From assembly GCF_027580225.2 (NCBI RefSeq), contig NC_073340.2:15508001-15572000 (forward strand): 64,000 nt of DNA, in the 5' to 3' direction. Every line of letters starts with the position of its first letter. Position 1 is the stretch's first letter. This DNA comes from Misgurnus anguillicaudatus. Taxonomy: Eukaryota; Chordata; Actinopteri; Cypriniformes; Cobitidae. The position numbers were made by a program, and so were the translations under genes. Below are positions 12,527 to 56,538 of this stretch, piece by piece. Below the pieces are notes generated by a model, which saw nothing but the letters and a program-made list of their open reading frames with translations, ran no database searches and was not told the DNA's origin.

Positions 12527-12873
12527 CGATGACACGCGGGTTGATCCAAAATGAGCGGGTTCCTGCGGTCACGGGTCATCAAAAAATATTTTTAATGATT
12601 TTCAGGTCGTGGTCGGTCAGGTTGTTTGAAATAAAGATGGCAATTAACTATTTTAAACAATTACTACTTTTAAAAAATGTGGGCCAGGAAGCAGTTCAGG
12701 TACATTTTTTTTGTGGTCCGAGTTGGGAGCCGGTTAGTTGAAAATGTCAGTCGAGTGCGGGTTATTTATACATTGATCCGCACATCACTGCAATGCACTA
12801 TGGAAGCATGTAAAAATTGCATTTGAATTGGTACTGTATATGCCTCTGACCTTTTTGTTTGCCATACTTCCAG

Positions 12874-46604
<33,731 letters not shown>

Positions 46605-47675
46605 CCTCCCTAACGTTCACCAGTGAGCTGGATCTCAGACTTTGACTGTGTGTGTGTGCGTGCACAGCATCACTCGTTCTAGAATCTGTAGTAAATACTT
46701 TCACACCCCAAATTAATCACTTAAGACAGGAGATTACTACCCTTTTTCCAATTATTCATTAGTGTATATTGTACTGTTTTAAAAAAAAGCCCTTTGTAAA
46801 TATGAGAGGTAAAGTTTAGTAACAAACATTTCAATGCATAAATGTATATCAAAGTATATTTGGTTCTTACGTATTCATCAGCAAGGCAATGATTTCATCA
46901 TATTTTTACATTCAAACCTTAAACTTGACTTTTAGAGTGCAACAGTCTGATCCAGAAGTAAATATCTTTGTTTTCTCTGTAGAGAAATGGATTTTTAGTG
47001 ATGATGCATCTTTTAGCATACAGTCCTATAAGCTTTGGTGTTATAAATCATGATATTTGCTTTTGTACAATATACATTTCAATGTAGTTTCAACTTCATT
47101 TTGAAAAATTGATGTTTAATGGACAATAGTTACACTATTCGAAGTGATCCACTAATTAAATAAATTACAGCTTACACATAAATCACAAAATAGTGGATGT
47201 AAATCGAAACTTTATTTGAGTAACGCTCTCTATAAATCCCAGCTACTTATATATTCACATATAGTTTCATAGATAACACTTCACAATAAGATTGTATTTG
47301 TTAACATTAGTACTGTAAATGCATTAGCTAACAATTAACAATTTAATGTTTCAACATTTATTAATGTTAGTTAATGCCAAAACAATTGTGTATTAACTAA
47401 TGTTAACAGTTACAACTTGATTTTAAAAACGTATTCAAATTAACATGAACTAAGATAATAAAATAATAAATGCTGTATTTTTTATTGTCCATGTTAGCTA
47501 ATAATGCATTAACTAATGTTAACAAATAGCCTTGTTGTAAAGTGTTATTTTTTAAATATTTTTATTATGTTATTTTACTGGGTTTAAGTACACCTCAGGT
47601 TTTATAACTTTTACTTTAAATAAAGTTTTGTAATACTGCGATTGAAGATAATAAATGTAAAACATACTTCTGGAC
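46605..47675 (+). other. htra1a: htra1a 3' untranslated region with candidate poly(A) signals
   Basis: No coding potential follows the stop. AATAAA hexamers lie at 47159-47164, 47619-47624 and 47650-47655; the last two are the likeliest for the long form. A 274-bp inverted-repeat MITE (47274-47547) lies inside the putative UTR, between the first and second signals, so use of the distal signals would put it in the mRNA. The exact 3' end is inferred. Confidence 0.55.
47274..47547. mobile_element. MITE in the htra1a 3' UTR
   Basis: The ends TAACACTTCACAATAAG and CTTGTTGTAAAGTGTTA are imperfect inverted repeats. Interior 'taatgttaac' and 'gttaacatta' pairs extend the fold. It is a common vertebrate hAT-type MITE design. 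It lies between the stop codon and the distal poly(A) signals. Confidence 0.8.
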
Positions 47676-49059
47676 TGAATTGTGGGCAGATGTGAAACCA
47701 TTGGAGAATATCTGAATATTATCTTTAAATCCCTTCACTTCCTTAATGTTTTTGTGTCTGTGTGTTTGTCAGACGCTAATTTCAGAAATGGAATTAAAGA
47801 AGGGAAATATTTTTAACCTGTTCCAATTTTCTGGTGTTTGACTATACTATACAATGCAATACAATACAAGACTCTTTCTGTGAAATCCAGATTAAAGTCT
47901 CCTAATCTATTGATAAGATTTGGAGCATCAAAGTTTGATTAATCTGTGACATGATCTTATTCAGTCAATGTTAAAGATATCAAGGTTATGTTTTTACAGA
48001 ATGTACTTTACATTATGTAGAATGATTTTATGTAACAGTGAATTACAAAAAAAATGACTTTAGCTGGTAGGGTCACACATACATCAAATGCATTTTCCAA
48101 GGTTGCCAATATAAGGCAAACTCAACCACCAAACAAATCATACAATAACCAGACTTGAATGTTTAGTGTTTTTTTAAAGGATTACTTGAGTTTCTCATTC
48201 TCTTTCCAATGTGTGATTCCAACACATTCATTTTCTGTCTAGTTTGGACGTCAAGACACCACTGCTCAACATCCTGTTACGCATTAACGGTTCCTAATAT
48301 TTCATCAATCGGTTCAAATGTATCAGACTCATGACTCGTGGTCTGGCTCTCCTGAAACAACATAAACGGTGAAGGATTTATAAAACTATCATTGATCTGG
48401 GCAGAGCTTTTCTTCAAAATCAGGCCAAATCACTGAGCTCAGTGCCGATCTCCCAGTACATTCTGTTAGTCACATGTGTCAAAACAAATTTAATATGATT
48501 TCACTATGACATGATCCTGGATCAAGTCCATGTTGGTTCAATCGGTCTGTCAGATGTTTGGTTAGCTTTGGGTCATTGCTAGTTTACCTATTGTTACTCT
48601 GATTATAGGAGCATTTTTTTGGTTATGGTTGGGATTAGGTGTTAGAATAGAGATGGATACACAAATAAAAGGAACGTTCCTAATCCCACTATTAGGCTAA
48701 ATCACATCAAAACAAGTCCATCATCATATTAAAACCCTTCAAACACAACTTCTGTCCTTGTCTGATATGGGTTCTGTTTTTAATACTAGATGACAGAACT
48801 TTACCATCACTCCGTTGTGATATGCTGCCCTCATTTGTCAGTTCCTTGAAGGCACAGTGTGTTGAGACCTAATGCAATTCAAAGTAGTATATAACAAACA
48901 GTGTTAAATAATATCATGTTATAAAGCAACATCACATAGTTGCAATATGAGGGTATGACAGCACACCTCTGATTCAACCAAGGGAGTTATGTTTAGTGTT
49001 CCTAGGCTGTACAGCTCAACTAGTCCTGATAATTCATTCCCATTACATATGGGAAACTA
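47676..49059. other. Intergenic region between convergent genes, no gene seen
   Basis: A dispersed repeat lies at 47940-48065 (copy 2 of 40793-40892). Nothing else was recognised. Confidence 0.4.
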
Positions 49060-49170
49060 CCGCTCTGGTGTTTACAAGTGTGGAGAAAGAGATCTGACAC
49101 TAATTAATGTCTTTGTGTCAGTTTATTTGTATGGGCCGTACATGTGCATTTCGCATGTGTCATGCATGAC
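49060..49170. repeat. Fragment related to the 2894-5920 element
   Basis: The wording 'gtgtttacaagtgtggagaa', 'aatgtctttgtgtcagttt' and 'tgtgcatttc' is shared in the same order with 5410-5545. Confidence 0.7.
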
Positions 49171-49797
49171 CTTTTGATGTGATCACGTAATACAAAAGGT
49201 CACAACACGAGACGTTGTGATCAAAAAGTACATATTTGGTGAACTAGGTGGGTTTTTTTGTGAAAATGATTGTTTGCTAGATACACGCGTGTGTCCAATG
49301 ATCAGCATAATAGTTGTTTTTGAACAATTATTGTATTTATTGTTCATTGGCAGTGTTTGTGAAAGGTTTTACTGTATGGATGTGTGGATATGGATGCACG
49401 TGCCACATAGGTACACATTCAGCTCTTGTGCATGTATTACGGTTAAAAAACATTTTTGTAGAGATTTACTGTGTTTGTACCAGCTATTATGGCAGCCCCT
49501 AAATGCACAAATTATGTCGGTCTTCCTGGATTTCATAGTAAACATTCAAAAGCCATTCAAAATGGCACACTCATGTCCCTCACAATACGACTACCATTAG
49601 CTGTAGTGGAAGTCTTACACAAAGGAGCTCAAAGATGGCTGCGCCCACATTTACATGAAAAATAAGGTGGATACTGTAAATAAAAGCAACGTGTGGTGTA
49701 TGATTGAAAGCAAACGCAATGCACAAAACTGCACAAACTCACTCTCGTCCCACATGTGTAAGTTTATTAGATCTGAGCGATAACTTTTGGGATGTTT
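49171..49797. other. Intergenic, no feature seen
   Basis: A 127-codon open frame at 49217-49600 has no family resemblance or coding bias. Confidence 0.35.
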
Positions 49798-51021
49798 TTA
49801 ACCCTAATAAGAACCTTGGGGTCAATTTTACCACCAAGCCACTTTTCTTTAGTTTAAAAACATGGTTCCCTTCATCTCAGTGGAATAAGATTTTGTGACT
49901 TTTCCAGATTATCTGTCAAGATTGATATAAAAAAAACTGGGATTGATTTGGTCGTTCTAAAGAGGCATAAAAATTTAACTTAAATAGTCCCTTTGGGGAT
50001 AAAAATGGCCGCAGTTGAAAATGAATGGGAAATTTGTCAAATTATTTGTCAATGCATTGAGAATAAATCTGAAATTTCAACACAAAGAAGTAGGCCTGGT
50101 ACTAGAGCACAAATGCAATATAGAAAAGACATGCTCAATCACACACAGAAAGGTATGACTGCCACAGAGACCTTTTTTTTTGGCAAAAAACAGCCACAGA
50201 TGCAAAACAAAGATGTAAATTGGTGGGCTCACACAGGTGCGTGCACTCATACACACGCGCACACAAACACACACAAAGTCACAGTAAAACTTACACACAC
50301 ATAAAGACACAGACATACACATAAAGACACACACACACACACACACACACATGATGTAATTTACACGTACACGCACGCACGCACACACACACAAACACAC
50401 ACACACTTACTTAATTCAGTCAAATTCTGTGGCAGTTTGTAAAAACAGACATTTCAATATGCATTAAAAACTACAAAAAAAATCTACTATTTGAAATAAT
50501 ATTTATTTTTTATGTCCTTTCTAATGCTTATATATACATAAATTCACAAAATGTATCACTAAAGTATAGTGATTTGAGCAGTTGGCCACATCCAGTAAAA
50601 TGAATGGGTCTCTATGGGCCTCTGCTGGTCGAAATGATTTATTTCCTAAATTGTAACTCTTTTATGTTTTTTTCTAAACACCTGATGGCCAAATTCAACA
50701 CATAACATCTAGATCAATATACAATTTAAATCAAATCAAATCAAATTTAGATCACAATTTATGTGAATTTTTCACAAAAGTGTGATATATTACAGGCAAG
50801 CTAATAGTTTAGTTGAGGAATTTAGTGTTAAACAAAAGAACTTCATATCTTCCAAAACACAGCATTAATTTATAGATGGGAAAGTAACAATAAAAATTAT
50901 ATATTATTTGTATAATTAAAAATGTATATATTTTTTATAATCACTCTTTTAATCGCTGGGGTCATTTTTACCCCCGCAGAACTATAATGTATACAGAAAA
51001 ATCTGGTCTTATGAGGGTTAA
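49798..51021. mobile_element. Element with TTAACCCTAATAAGA ends
   Basis: The left end (taaccctaataagaacc, ttggggtcaattttacc) and right end (ggtcatttttaccccc ... ggtcttatgagggtta) are inverted repeats. The interior carries the CA microsatellite. No transposase is seen. Confidence 0.65.
50230..50406. repeat. (CA)n-rich microsatellite
   Basis: Imperfect ACAC / ACGC repeats. The long minus-strand 'VCVCVC' open frame here is an artefact of the repeat. Confidence 0.95.
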
Positions 51022-51332
51022 AGGATGACGTTAGGCACCAGAATTCAGGAATAATGGCAGAATTGCATTCATTTCCTCACAGCAACAGCTTTAGTTGATC
51101 TTGGAGGATGTTGAGTGGACTTAGGCTGACCTGAGCGCATAGATGGAATAAAAACTTATGAGATGTAATTTACTATTCAGTCATACTTCACTGTAGCCAC
51201 ACATGTATTTGTTTTCTTTCGGGAATATTACAGCCAGAGTTTAACAATTTAACTGTTACATAATTCTCAGGATCCACTAACTTTCCTCTGTTACTGTAGC
51301 AATTTAGCATGTTCTCATGAAAACATGGCATA

Positions 51333-52792
51333 TTTAAAGGTGCATTGTGTCATTTTTAAAAGGATCTCTCTACAGAAATGCAATAAAATATACAAAAATA
51401 CTATATTATTATAACTGTATTATTAAAATATGCTTTATATCATTCCCTATCGGTAGCATGTTAATGCAAACTCGTGAAATAAAGAGCAAAAAAAAAAAAA
51501 GTGTTAAAAAACACTTTAATTTTAGCGCTTTATAATAATAATTATGAATTATTACTATTAAGTATTATAAACAAACTAAAGCATATAATTAAATCATGTG
51601 GTGTGATAAATGCACTAAGTATATAATATAAGTTATATCTGGATTTATTTTTGTGTTTGATTGGCAGACGCAAAAGCAGTGCCGAAAACACAATGTTAAT
51701 GGGGTCACACCGGACGTGCAGCTCAGCGCCGCGTCGAGTCGCATCTAGGATAACTCGCATATATCGTAGAACCGGAAGTGCACATTAAATAGCGCAAGCT
51801 TAGTCAGATAGCGTCTACTTCAAAATGCTAAATATGCGTCAGCAGCCAATGTTAATCGTTAATGAGTTGGGACAAATATGATGTTATTTAATGTTAAACT
51901 ATGTGAGTGGCGCTCTGTGGTGCGACAGGGATTTGAGCAACTTCCTGAGTAGTAGCTGGGCGCCACCTGTTGGCGCCGGTGTGCGTACACTCATAGAAAA
52001 CAATGTGTTCCCTTTTTTTAGAACGGCGCGGCACTGAGCTGCGTGTCCTGTGTGCAACCCCCTTTAGTAAGTGTGGCAGGACAGATTAGATTTTAAAATA
52101 ATGGGAAACACGGATTCATCACTGCACTTATAAACAAACATTTGGTAGTTTTTGACGCAGACAGAAAAATCGTTGGTTTGCATAGATTACATGCAATTGG
52201 AACTGTTTGTTTCTTTATGAGACATGAACTTGGACAAATATGGCCATGGGCAAGTAATCTCTAAGCTACATCTTCAGATTCTGCCGTCATGCCTCACTCC
52301 ATCACGGACATTATAATATGAGTGTGTCGACTTTACCTCTGCACTTTTTTGTACGTAATCATCAGACGATCTACGCAAAGACACTTGACAGAACAAGAGA
52401 TGGCCGAAATGAACAATTTGAGTTTGTAAGAAGAGAAGACGACACTGCTGCGCTCAGTCAGTGCACTTGCTAAAAGGCATTGCAAAGAAGGCCCAACGTC
52501 TGGCCGCGCTACACCGCTACTTGCAAAAAAAACAATTTAACTACTGTTTAAGCTACACACTGTTTAAAAAAAGTAACTGAACTACTGTCAAGCTAAAAAA
52601 GTAGTTAAGTTAGTAGCATCGCTACTTGTAGTTAACTACTCAGCAACACTGGTTGTCTCAGATGACAACATGTTTGTCCTTTGGCGGCTACCATATGCAT
52701 GTTGAAATTGAGGGGTGAGCTGTTGGTTGCAATTCGCAATTTCACTGCCAAAGTGACAGATGCCGCTAAAATGTACATACATCACCTTTAAA
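51333..52792. mobile_element. 'TTAAAGGTGCATTGTGTCAT' element with internal insertions
   Basis: The left end TTAAAGGTGCATTGTGTC and right end ACATCACCTTTAA mirror the element at 44230-45381. The interior is replaced by at least one MITE (51701-52062) and hAT end-like sequence at about 52520-52645 (tagcatcgctacttgtag, ttaactactcagcaacactg). Confidence 0.7.
51701..52062. mobile_element. MITE with GGGGTCACACCGGACG ends
   Basis: The left end GGGGTCACACCGGACGTGC and right end GTGTCCTGTGTGCAACCCC are loosely inverted. Inner 'gcagctcagcgccgcg' pairs with 'cgcggcactgagctgc'. Confidence 0.7.
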
Positions 52793-53806
52793 TATATATT
52801 TATGCATTTGGCAGTGCTTTTATTGTTTTCTTTTTATGAGCACGTACAATCCCTGCGGATCTAAGTCATGACATTGGCATTGCTAGTGTCATGCTTTACC
52901 AATTGAGTTTCAGGAAATTAAATCAAAATGATATTTTGAATGGAAAAATAAAGTCTGACTGGAAGGACTTGTGCAAAATAAACTGTAATATGTTTTGCTG
53001 ATGGCATTACTGGAGGACTAAACATGCCTCGTCATTGACACGAGTGTATGAGGCTATTTTCTTGTTTCTTTCTAACATGAGCACTAATATGGTTGTTTGC
53101 ATGAAGGTCATTGTTGATTCAGTCGGCCAGTCTTTGGGACACAAGTGTGGGTGTCTGCACAAAAACATCATCTGTTCTTCAGCCGTACCACCTCCACTGC
53201 TGACCCATTTCTCTGCGGTTACAAAACCCTTTCTGAAGTGGCTTTCGGTCATAAGAAAACAACAGCTCTCTGTTTGAACAAATCTAGCTGCTTGAACATC
53301 ACTGCGGTGTAGACAGACGCTCAATCTGTAAACAGCCTTACATGATGACAGGCAATAGTCATAAGGTCAACACTTCTTACATCTATGTAAGTGGTCAAGG
53401 TGTAGTTAAAGAATACACTGAACTTAAAGCACTCCAAACTGAGCAGGTTTAAGTTATTCACCTTAAATGTTTCATGAAGAATTTCCTTCGGAGTGCATGG
53501 GGTTTGTTAATTCAGCTGTGTTGTCCTGTTGCTAGGTTTTCCCGAATCTGCCAACTTCCCCTCATTGCTGATGGGAGACTGCCAAGAACATCTCAAAGTC
53601 ATGTGTATACTGTAAATAAGAAGGCCGACATGGATTTCTGGAACACGGGGGCTCTAGGACACAACCCAAAGCTTTTATATCAATGTGTTGAACAAGACAT
53701 GAGCAAGTGAGACAAGCAACCTGTAACACTGGGATAAAACCCTTTCTTCACAGATCCAAGCATGACTTTTCAACGTTAAAATATTGCAAAAACAATTATA
53801 AGCCTG
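52793..53806. other. Intergenic, no feature seen
   Basis: Several short open frames on both strands, none recognisable. Confidence 0.35.
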
Positions 53807-53880
53807 CATAGCACAGGTGTAGAGCATTGTGTCCGCAGTGCAAAAAGTCATGGGTTTAAATCCAGGGAGCACACATCAGT
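53807..53880 (+). mobile_element. tRNA-like SINE head fragment
   Basis: An A-box-like GTGTAGAGCATTG and a B-box-like GGGTTTAAATCC are about 30 bases apart, as in tRNA-derived SINE heads. The fold is too degraded for a tRNA gene, and no SINE body follows. Confidence 0.5.
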
Positions 53881-54074
53881 AAGTGAACAACAAAAACCAG
53901 TATAAGAGAACTCAAGCTAGAGTGCTGCAATACGCTCGCTATTGTCCTGTTCCAGAAATCCAGATCCAGTTTAGTTTGTGTGGTCTGGTGAGGTCATATC
54001 TTCCAACTGTAGCATCTGGTAAATGTAATAAGCCATGCATAGGGAGACTACCTGAAAGTGACACTGACATTGGG

Positions 54075-54374
54075 TACATTTTAGTACAGTAAACTCATTG
54101 TCATGTTCAAGAAACCAATTTGAAATGATTCAAGCTTTGTGACATGGTGCATTGTCCTGCTGGAAGTAGCCATCAGAGTATGGGTACATGGTGGTCATAA
54201 AGTGATGGACATGGTCAGAAACAATGCTCGGGTAGGCCGTGGCATTTAAACGATGCCCAATTGGCACTAAGGGGCCTAAAGTGTGCCAAGAAAACATCCC
54301 CCACACCATTACCCCATTGCATTAATGAGAAATTTAACAGGTGTTCCTAATAATCCTTTAGGTAGAGTGTATAT
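54075..54374 (-). mobile_element. Internally deleted Tc1 copy
   Basis: The sequence is collinear with 20610-20850 and then jumps to the right end (gcattaatgagaaattt, ttcctaataatcctttaggt). It keeps one terminal repeat and lacks most of the transposase. Same family as 20351-21582. Confidence 0.85.
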
Positions 54375-55015
54375 TTAAAGCGTAACTAAACCCCTGGTCA
54401 GAACCTGACTCCACCCACTGGCAATATTTGAAAAATGCAAGAAAAGTGGGCAGATCCCAACTGAGAGAGGGGACGATCTAAGCTTGTACCAAGTGTGTGG
54501 TGAGATCGTAACAAGGGCGTGGTGAGCTTGAAACTGATTACGTCACGAGTTATTTTTTGGACCCAACATCCAATAGGAAAATTCAACTGCAGTAGCCACC
54601 GTTCAACCTGAAGAGGGCAGCACTCAGATGTTTTTATACCATATATTGTAGTATTGAAACACTTTGTGGCGGTTTCCCGGACAGTGATTAGACTATTCCT
54701 AGACTAAAATAAATTTAAGAGTTGTCCAAACTGAAAACAACTTGCACTAACATATCTTAAAATACATCAGTGCCCTTTGTTTTGCTTCAAAATGCACATA
54801 AGTAATGTTTTTAGGAAGGTGTATTTGTTAAAACTAGTTATATTTCCTTATTAAACTAAGGCCTAGTCCTGGTTTAAGCTAATCCCTGTCCGGGAAACCA
54901 CCCCTTTATATCCAAATGTCAAAAAACTTACTAAAATCAATGAACAGCACTAATAAAGCATCATTCTTACAGATCATTAACTAAAAAAGTTGGTTTAGGG
55001 TTTAGTTACTCTTTA
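54375..55015. mobile_element. Complete copy of the 12183 element, filled by a MITE
   Basis: The ends TAAAGCGTAACTAAACCCC and GGGTTTAGTTACTCTTTA are inverted repeats, so this copy shows both termini. A MITE at 54666-54904 interrupts it at a site that is empty in 12183-12526. Confidence 0.85.
54666..54904. mobile_element. 'GGTTTCCCGGACAG' MITE with 3-bp target duplication
   Basis: The ends GTGGCGGTTTCCCGGACAG and CTGTCCGGGAAACCACCCC are inverted repeats. Comparison with the uninterrupted sequence (gaaacactttatatcc) shows that TTT is duplicated (54663-54665 and 54905-54907). Three-base duplications fit PIF/Harbinger-type integration. Confidence 0.88.
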
Positions 55016-55568
55016 CTTTTAATAATTTTAAACCTGTTGTTTGTAACATACAAACTTTTACTTTCAATTTGACATAAGTAAAAATGTTTTAAAATATTTT
55101 TTGTATGTTAAAATGATATTTGAAATATATATTTTTTGCTGTATGGGTACATTAAAGCAGCTGATAGCATGCAATGCATCAAACCTAAAACATTCAAGCA
55201 GTGCCATTAAAATGGCATAAAAAGGTTTCTCTTAAGATAAAGTCATTATTATAAGTGTGACAAACTAAGATTAAACAGATACACAACAATAGCAAATGAT
55301 TAACTCTTAGTATAAATAGCATTTAATTTTTTTGTCCTTTAGTTTACCAGTATTATCAGTGTAAACATTTTAACAAGGGCAATTCACAATCACAGTTAAT
55401 ATAAAACTTCTGCTATCAAATAAACTGTCAGTGCATCATTGTGTTTGTCCAAATGGATAAATCAACTGTGGTTAACATTTATACCAAACTGTGAGGAATA
55501 AAACAGAATGGGGAAAAATTGTTCATAGCAGCATGAGTATCTTTAACATATCTACTGATAGAAATATC
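55016..55568. other. Intergenic, no feature seen
   Basis: AT-rich; nothing recognised. Confidence 0.35.
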
Positions 55569-56018
55569 CTCCCCACTCTCACAAGGTTTCGTGATATAGT
55601 CACATAATTTTTAAATTCTTCTTCTATGATATTATCACGAATTTCCATGTCCCTTCATGATCGTACAATGAACTCCTGTTTTCGTGTGATTTTCACGTAC
55701 TGATTTTTAACTGCTTTTTCCGATTTTAAAACCATTGTCGCTTTGGGTTAGATTTGGTGCTTGCATTAGAATGTCACTTTATATAATGGTTTATAATATT
55801 TTTTTGGATTTATTTTTCTATATGTCGCTTGGCGTTAGGGTTAGAGTTGGGTTTGGGTAGGGATGTCAAAACAGTTGAGTAACCAATACGTAACAATCAC
55901 ACGAAAACAGGAATTCTCCATACAATCACGAAAAAACATGGAAATTTGTGATAATATCACGAAAAACGAATAAAAAATGTACGTGACTATATAACGAAAT
56001 TTCGTGAGACTGGGCTGA
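55569..56018. mobile_element. Palindromic MITE, CCACTCTCACAAGGTTTCGTG arm
   Basis: The left arm (ctctcacaaggtttcgtga ... tgatattatcacgaatttcc) pairs with the right arm (ggaaatttgtgataatatca ... aaatttcgtgagactggg). The stem is imperfect, with a spacer of about 200 bases. Confidence 0.78.
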
Positions 56019-56360
56019 AATATCAGCAGTTTAACCATTAAAAAACATTAATAACTGTTGCTTAAGTACTGTATGTATGAAGATCATATGCTACAGTTTT
56101 TGGACTGAAGACCGAACAACCCAAAACCGTATATTCACAAGGAACAAACACAAAGATAAGAGCTTTAAACCATAAAGCATTTTTGGCCAACAATAGTTGG
56201 CAAAACATAAATATTACAGCATTTCTGTTATAGTGTGAAAGGACAAAAGATGAGTCTAGTTAATGTTCACTTTACACAACATGAGTGTCTTAGAAGCAAA
56301 AGCTCAGGCGTTGAGTTCCTCTGTTTAGAAATGTTAATCATTCATTCATAAAGTTGTTGT

Positions 56361-56538
56361 TTATTGGTGGTGTGGCATCTGCGAGAGCGCCTGCTGAAGT
56401 GTGGTCTCCAGTCTCTGCTGAAGAGCATCCAGCCGCAGGTCCAGATGTTCCTTTAACCTTCTCTCCATCTCCTCCATCCTCTTCTCTACAACCTGTTCCA
56501 GAATCTTCTCGAATCCTCCACAGCACATGTGACCCTCC
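56361..56538 (-). CDS. paat: PAAT-like terminal exon (coiled coil and stop)
   Basis: The acceptor TTTTGTGCTGTAG precedes G|GAG GGT CAC. The exon encodes EGHMCCGGFEKILEQVVEKR, then MEEMERRLKEHLDLRLDALQ, and ends MPHHQ-stop at 56361-56363. The heptad-like Leu/Arg/Glu pattern suggests a coiled coil. An AATAAA overlaps the stop codon (56360-56365 on the + strand), so the 3' UTR may be short or may use a signal further on. Confidence 0.68.

Noticed and set aside
1..12873. Search for htra1a exon 1 (signal peptide, IGFBP, Kazal)
   Set aside because: No Cys-rich GC-rich frame with a donor in the right phase is present; exon 1 is presumed to be upstream of the window.
49217..49600. 127-codon + strand frame between the two genes
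   Set aside because: No motif, splice context or promoter; composition is consistent with chance.
50077..50406. 109-codon Cys/Val-rich minus-strand frame
   Set aside because: It is the translation of a CA microsatellite.
53807..53880. tRNA gene
   Set aside because: The A- and B-box-like words are present but the arms do not pair; it is better explained as a SINE head.
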